DNA from: Chloroflexota bacterium
Lineage (GTDB): Bacteria; Chloroflexota; Anaerolineae; Promineifilales; Promineifilaceae
Assembly: GCA_024640485.1 (NCBI GenBank)
Contig: JAHEEY010000149.1
Coordinates: 1 to 9,722 of the forward strand
Reading direction: 5' to 3'
DNA length: 9,722 bases
A model generated the notes under the pieces. That model did no database searches and had not been told where the DNA came from. It was given only the letters and a program-made list of their open reading frames with translations. Position numbers and translations under genes: made by a program. The number at the start of each line of letters is the position of its first letter. Position 1 is the first letter of the stretch. Positions 6,866 through 9,722 of the stretch are shown here, piece by piece.

Positions 6866-7429
6866 ATGATTTTAGATATTGTGACATTACCTGATCCTGT
6901 ATTACGAAAGAAAGCGGCCCCCGTGACCCGCTTCGACGATAAACTACAGGAACTCATTGACAACATGATCCCCACTATGCGGGATGCTCTTGGCGTTGGT
7001 TTGGCCGCCCCCCAGGTTGGGGAATTGCTGAGCTTGACAGTAATTGAAACGCTGCCGGATGAAGACGAGGGCGGCAACGAGATCGAGGGGTCTCGCCAGT
7101 TATTCGTGGTCGTCAATCCCAAAATCACCTGGAAGTCGAAGATGATGGTTGACGGCATCGAAGGCTGTCTCTCGATTCCCGGCTATTTAGGTGAAGTCAG
7201 CCGGCATGAAGTGATCCGGGTGGAGGCTCAAGATCGCTTCGGCAAGAATATCCGGCTGAAGCTGGAAGATTGGACCGCCCGCATTTTCCAACATGAGATC
7301 GACCATCTCAATGGGGAGCTGTTCATCGACAAGTTGGTGGCGCCGGATCGGCTGTGGACGGAAGAGCAGTTCCACGCCCGGTTTGAAGATGACGTAGAGG
7401 ATGAACCGGACACATTGGCGGCCTCATAA
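6866..7429 (+). CDS. def: Peptide deformylase
   Basis: It removes the N-formyl group from the initiator methionine of nascent proteins, in the cytoplasm at the ribosome exit. All three catalytic motifs are present in the 187 residues: GVGLAAPQ (43-50), EGCLS (99-103) and QHEIDHLNG (142-150). Cys101, His143 and His147 are the metal ligands and Glu144 the general base. An insertion of acidic and Gly residues (about 64-76) after the first motif, and an acidic C-terminal tail (174-182), lengthen it slightly over the usual 150-180 residues. The start ATG is preceded only by a purine-rich AAGAAGAAA, so initiation may be modest. It lies 24 nt after the CNBD/PH gene and 37 nt before gatC, most likely in one operon. 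Confidence 0.97.
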   Translation: MILDIVTLPDPVLRKKAAPVTRFDDKLQELIDNMIPTMRDALGVGLAAPQVGELLSLTVIETLPDEDEGGNEIEGSRQLFVVVNPKITWKSKMMVDGIEGCLSIPGYLGEVSRHEVIRVEAQDRFGKNIRLKLEDWTARIFQHEIDHLNGELFIDKLVAPDRLWTEEQFHARFEDDVEDEPDTLAAS

Positions 7430-7466
7430 ACCTGGGCTGCGTTTCCTTTTGTGAGCGGAGAGAAAG

Positions 7467-7754
7467 ATGTCTTTGACTTTGGCTGATGTAGAGAAAATCG
7501 CTGATTTGGCGCGATTGGAACTGACCGATGAAGAGAAATCCCAATATCGGAAGCAGCTTTCTGCCATCCTCGATTATGCCGCTGTGCTAGACGAGCTGGA
7601 TTTGACCGATGTCGTCCCTACGGCCCATGCGGTTACCCGACGTAATATCATGCGTGAAGATGTGATGGAGCCTTCGCTGCCAATCGAAGACGTGCTTCAC
7701 AACGCACCCCAGGAAGCCCAGGATCAATTCCTGATCCAGGCGGTGCTGGACTAG
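7467..7754 (+). CDS. gatC: Asp-tRNA(Asn)/Glu-tRNA(Gln) amidotransferase subunit C
   Basis: GatC is the small subunit that wraps between GatA and GatB and stabilises the GatCAB amidotransferase, which converts misacylated Glu-tRNA(Gln) (and Asp-tRNA(Asn)) to the correct amide form. The 95 residues match the family in length and pattern: VEKIADLARLELTDEEK near the start (8-24), Q-x-x-x-ILDY (30-37), ELDLTDVVPTAH (42-53), MRED (62-65) and a C-terminal NAPQEAQDQFLIQAVLD. The SD is GGAGA about 7 nt before the ATG. Its neighbour gatA follows after a 100-nt gap containing a terminator, an unusual gap for two subunits of one complex. Organisms with this system typically lack glutaminyl-tRNA synthetase. 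Confidence 0.95.
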   Translation: MSLTLADVEKIADLARLELTDEEKSQYRKQLSAILDYAAVLDELDLTDVVPTAHAVTRRNIMREDVMEPSLPIEDVLHNAPQEAQDQFLIQAVLD

Positions 7755-7760
7755 GTGGGG

Positions 7761-7817
7761 ATGTGGCCGCATGAAAATGTGATTGCCCAGGGCCGAGTGC
7801 CCTGTTTTTGTTTATGA
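7761..7817 (+). CDS. Possible 18-codon leader ORF spanning the gatC-gatA terminator
   Basis: An ATG at 7761, 6 nt after the gatC stop and just behind a G-rich run, opens a reading frame of 18 codons that ends at TGA 7815-7817. The frame runs through both arms of the terminator hairpin and its T-tract. Ribosomes re-initiating here after gatC would disrupt the hairpin and could allow read-through into gatA. The predicted peptide shows no obvious run of one amino acid, and the spacing of the SD-like G-run is poor. This may well be chance. Confidence 0.2.
   Translation: MWPHENVIAQGRVPCFCL
7788..7813 (+). terminator. Intrinsic terminator between gatC and gatA
   Basis: CAGGGC (7788-7793) pairs with GCCCTG (7799-7804) around a 5-nt loop, and TTTTTGTTT follows directly (7805-7813). 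This is a GC-rich stem plus T-tract, the standard Rho-independent layout, though the 6-bp stem is on the short side. It lies 33 nt beyond the gatC stop and 41 nt before the gatA start. No clear promoter follows it, so it probably acts partially or conditionally. Confidence 0.65.
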
Positions 7818-7854
7818 GCGGCAGGGACGCGCTTTCTGGTAGCAGACACGTATT

Positions 7855-9315
7855 ATGAAACTGACCGAATTAACCCTAACTCAACTGCGCGATGGCCTTC
7901 GCCAAGGCAGCATCACCAGCGTTGAGGCGACCCAGGCGATGCTGGCGCGTATTGTTGATGTAGATAATGATATTCGAAGCTACCTCACAATCACGGATGA
8001 AATGGCCCTGGAACAGGCAGCGTCAGCCGATGCTCGCCGGGCACAGGGGGAAGACACCCCGCTGCTAGGGGTTCCGATTGCGGTCAAAGATATCATCGCT
8101 ACCCAGGGCGTGCCCACCACAGCCGGCAGCAAAATCCTGGATGGGTTTATCCCCCCCTATGACGCCTTTGTTGTCGATCAGCTAAAAGCAGCTGGGGCAG
8201 TCATCTTAGGTAAGACCAACACCGACGAGTTCGCCATGGGTTCTTCTACAGAGAATTCCGCATTTGTGACCACCAGCAACCCGTGGGATACGGAACGGGT
8301 TCCGGGGGGCAGCAGCGGCGGCAGCGCCGCCGCCGTCGCCGCCCGCCTCGCCTTTGCTGCTTTGGGTACCGATACCGGCGGCAGCGTGCGCCAGCCGGCC
8401 TCTTTCTGCGGCGTGGTGGGTTTGCGTCCAACCTATGGGCGCATGTCTCGCTGGGGAGTGGTCGCCTTTGCATCATCCCTGGATCAAGTCGGTCCGTTCG
8501 GCCGAACTGTGGCTGACTGTACCGCGCTCTTCCAGGCGACCGCGGGGTATGATCGTCGCGACAGCACCTCATTGGATGTGCCGGTGCCCGATTTTGAAGC
8601 GGTCTTGACCGGCGATATTCGCGGCCTGCGTGTGGGCGTGCCCAAAGAATATTTCATCTCCGGCATTGAGCCGGAAGTGGAAGCCGCGGTGCGTGCCGCT
8701 ATCGCCCAGATGGAACAGCTGGGCGCCGAAATCGTGGAGATCAGCCTGCCCCATACCCGATATGCCCTGCCAGTTTACTACCTGATCGCCCCGGCAGAAG
8801 CCAGTGCCAACCTGGCTCGCTACGATGGCATCCGTTACGGTCCAAGAGTCGATGGTGAGAACATGATAGAGTCCGTGAAGCGGACCCGAAGCTTGTTTGG
8901 CCCTGAGGTAAAGCGGCGGATCATGTTAGGCACTTATGCCTTGAGCACTGGGTATTATGATGAATACTACGGCCGGGCGCTGAAGGTGCGTACGTTAATC
9001 AAACAGGATTTCGTCGAAGCGTTCAAGCAGGTTGATATCATCGCCACCCCCACCAGCCCCACCACCGCCTTCAAAATCGGGGATCGTGCCGATGACCCCC
9101 TGGGCATGTATCTGGCTGACATTTTCACCTTGTCGCTGAACTTGAGCGCCGGCTGCGGGCTTTCTTTGCCTTGCGGTTTCGACAGCCAGGGGCTGCCCAT
9201 CGGCTTGCAGCTCATCGGCGACACCTTGCAAGAGGCCAAGATCCTAAACGCGGCCCATGCCTATGAGCAGTCGACAGCATGGCATCAGCAGCTGCCGCTG
9301 ACTGGGGCCAGCTAA
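7855..9315 (+). CDS. gatA: Asp-tRNA(Asn)/Glu-tRNA(Gln) amidotransferase subunit A
   Basis: GatA is the glutaminase subunit of GatCAB: it releases ammonia from glutamine, which is channelled to GatB to amidate the misacylated tRNA. The 486 residues match full family length. The amidase-signature triad is complete: Lys78 (VAVKD-like context PIAVKDI), cis-Ser153 in PGGSSGGSAAAV and nucleophile Ser177 in GTDTGGSVRQP, each offset by one from the S. aureus triad. RPTYGRMSRWG (191-201), the tRNA amidotransferase GVPKEYF (264-270) and GYYDEYY are also typical. The ATG at 7855 fits the family N-terminus (TELTLTQLRDGLRQGSITSVE), but no good SD precedes it. gatB is not within the window. Read-through or a promoter not recognised here must supply transcription past the upstream terminator. 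Confidence 0.97.
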   Translation: MKLTELTLTQLRDGLRQGSITSVEATQAMLARIVDVDNDIRSYLTITDEMALEQAASADARRAQGEDTPLLGVPIAVKDIIATQGVPTTAGSKILDGFIPPYDAFVVDQLKAAGAVILGKTNTDEFAMGSSTENSAFVTTSNPWDTERVPGGSSGGSAAAVAARLAFAALGTDTGGSVRQPASFCGVVGLRPTYGRMSRWGVVAFASSLDQVGPFGRTVADCTALFQATAGYDRRDSTSLDVPVPDFEAVLTGDIRGLRVGVPKEYFISGIEPEVEAAVRAAIAQMEQLGAEIVEISLPHTRYALPVYYLIAPAEASANLARYDGIRYGPRVDGENMIESVKRTRSLFGPEVKRRIMLGTYALSTGYYDEYYGRALKVRTLIKQDFVEAFKQVDIIATPTSPTTAFKIGDRADDPLGMYLADIFTLSLNLSAGCGLSLPCGFDSQGLPIGLQLIGDTLQEAKILNAAHAYEQSTAWHQQLPLTGAS

Positions 9316-9386
9316 TTTCAGGAATATCTGTCTGGCGGCGAACATCAGCCGAGTCGAATGTTCACTGTCTGAATGGAGTGCAGTCC

Positions 9387-9722
9387 ATGAAAGTCATCAT
9401 CCCACTTGCCGGATATGGAACGCGAATGCGGCCCCACAGCTGGAGCCGCGCAAAACCATTGTTGAATGTCGCCGGCAAGACCGTTATCGGCCACCTGCTT
9501 GATATGATGGAGGCGGTCACCACAGAAGAAGTCATTTTCGTGATCAACCGTCAGGGAGAACAGGTTGAGGGCTGGATTCGCCAGCATTACCCCCAACTTA
9601 GCGCCCATTTTGTGGTTCAGGAAGAGCCCTTGGGCCAGGCGCATGCCATATGGCTCTGCCGGGATTACCTGGACGACAATGAGGTGATGGTGGCCTTTGG
9701 TGATGGCATCGTCAATGCCGAT
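9387..9722 (+). CDS. NDP-sugar pyrophosphorylase / glucose-1-phosphate nucleotidyltransferase (C-terminus cut off by window edge)
   Basis: The 112 visible codons encode the N-terminal part of a sugar-1-phosphate nucleotidyltransferase (RmlA/GalU-like Rossmann fold), which would form an NDP-sugar plus pyrophosphate for cell-envelope polysaccharide synthesis. Residues 1-15 give the nucleotide-binding loop, LAGYGTRMRP, followed by AKPLLNVAGKTVIGHLL; the usual PKPLL reads AKPLL here, with the key Lys kept. QEEPLGQAHAI (78-88) matches the family EPLGTAGAI segment, and FGDGIVNAD near the edge corresponds to the metal-binding GD region. The SD is GGAG (9375-9378), 8 nt before ATG. It starts 71 nt after gatA and is co-directional, so it may share the transcript. 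Exact substrate cannot be assigned. Confidence 0.88.
   Translation, partial: MKVIIPLAGYGTRMRPHSWSRAKPLLNVAGKTVIGHLLDMMEAVTTEEVIFVINRQGEQVEGWIRQHYPQLSAHFVVQEEPLGQAHAIWLCRDYLDDNEVMVAFGDGIVNAD

Noticed and set aside
8300..8350. GC-rich, partly palindromic GGC/GCC repeats
   Set aside because: They encode the conserved Gly-Ser-Ala-rich amidase signature of GatA (GGSSGGSAAAVAAR), so codon content explains the pattern.
9340..9363. 6-bp inverted repeat GAACAT/ATGTTC between gatA and the pyrophosphorylase gene
   Set aside because: The stem is short, the loop is 12 nt and there is no T-tract, so it is not credible as a terminator and is weak as an operator.

Overview
The window looks like a chromosomal segment of a free-living bacterium of moderate GC content, most likely a member of the Chloroflexota (Anaerolineae-like). 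This placement is an inference from the style of the proteins: a lipoprotein with a long Glu/Ala/Pro linker after the lipobox, an NDP-sugar pyrophosphorylase starting MKVIIPLAGYGTRMRPHSWS, and a CNBD/bacterial-PH membrane protein. No rRNA, tRNA, mobile element, CRISPR array or phage gene was seen. Almost all of the window is coding.

The window is two divergent transcription units separated by a 235-bp regulatory gap (4849-5083). The left unit is on the minus strand and is read from right to left. It holds carbamate kinase (arcC, 4848-3898), a membrane M50-like metalloprotease with a TPR tail (3890-2655, probably translationally coupled to arcC), a BMP-family substrate-binding lipoprotein (2564-1272), and a NupO/YufO-type double ABC ATPase (1176 to beyond the left edge, so truncated). 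The BMP gene has its own candidate promoter in an AT-rich gap, and a perfect 11-bp hairpin separates it from the ATPase gene. The transporter type is the one used for nucleosides and related compounds. A carbamate kinase beside it, with no arginine deiminase or ornithine carbamoyltransferase gene in view, suggests import and fermentation of purine- or ureide-type compounds, but this is not proven here.

The right unit is on the plus strand. A 585-residue protein (5084-6841) combines a cyclic-nucleotide-binding-like domain with two copies of a 'two TM helices + bacterial PH' module at an exact 220-residue spacing. It is followed by peptide deformylase (def, 6866-7429), GatC (7467-7754), GatA (7855-9315) and the start of a sugar-nucleotide pyrophosphorylase (9387 to beyond the right edge). 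def, gatC and gatA serve protein synthesis (N-formyl removal and Gln-/Asn-tRNA transamidation); gatB is not in the window. A convincing intrinsic terminator sits between gatC and gatA, overlapped by an 18-codon ORF, which suggests attenuation or partial termination inside the operon.

The least ordinary items are the CNBD-2x(TM-PH) protein with its palindrome-covered promoter, the arcC-coupled M50-TPR protein, and the terminator/leader arrangement between gatC and gatA.
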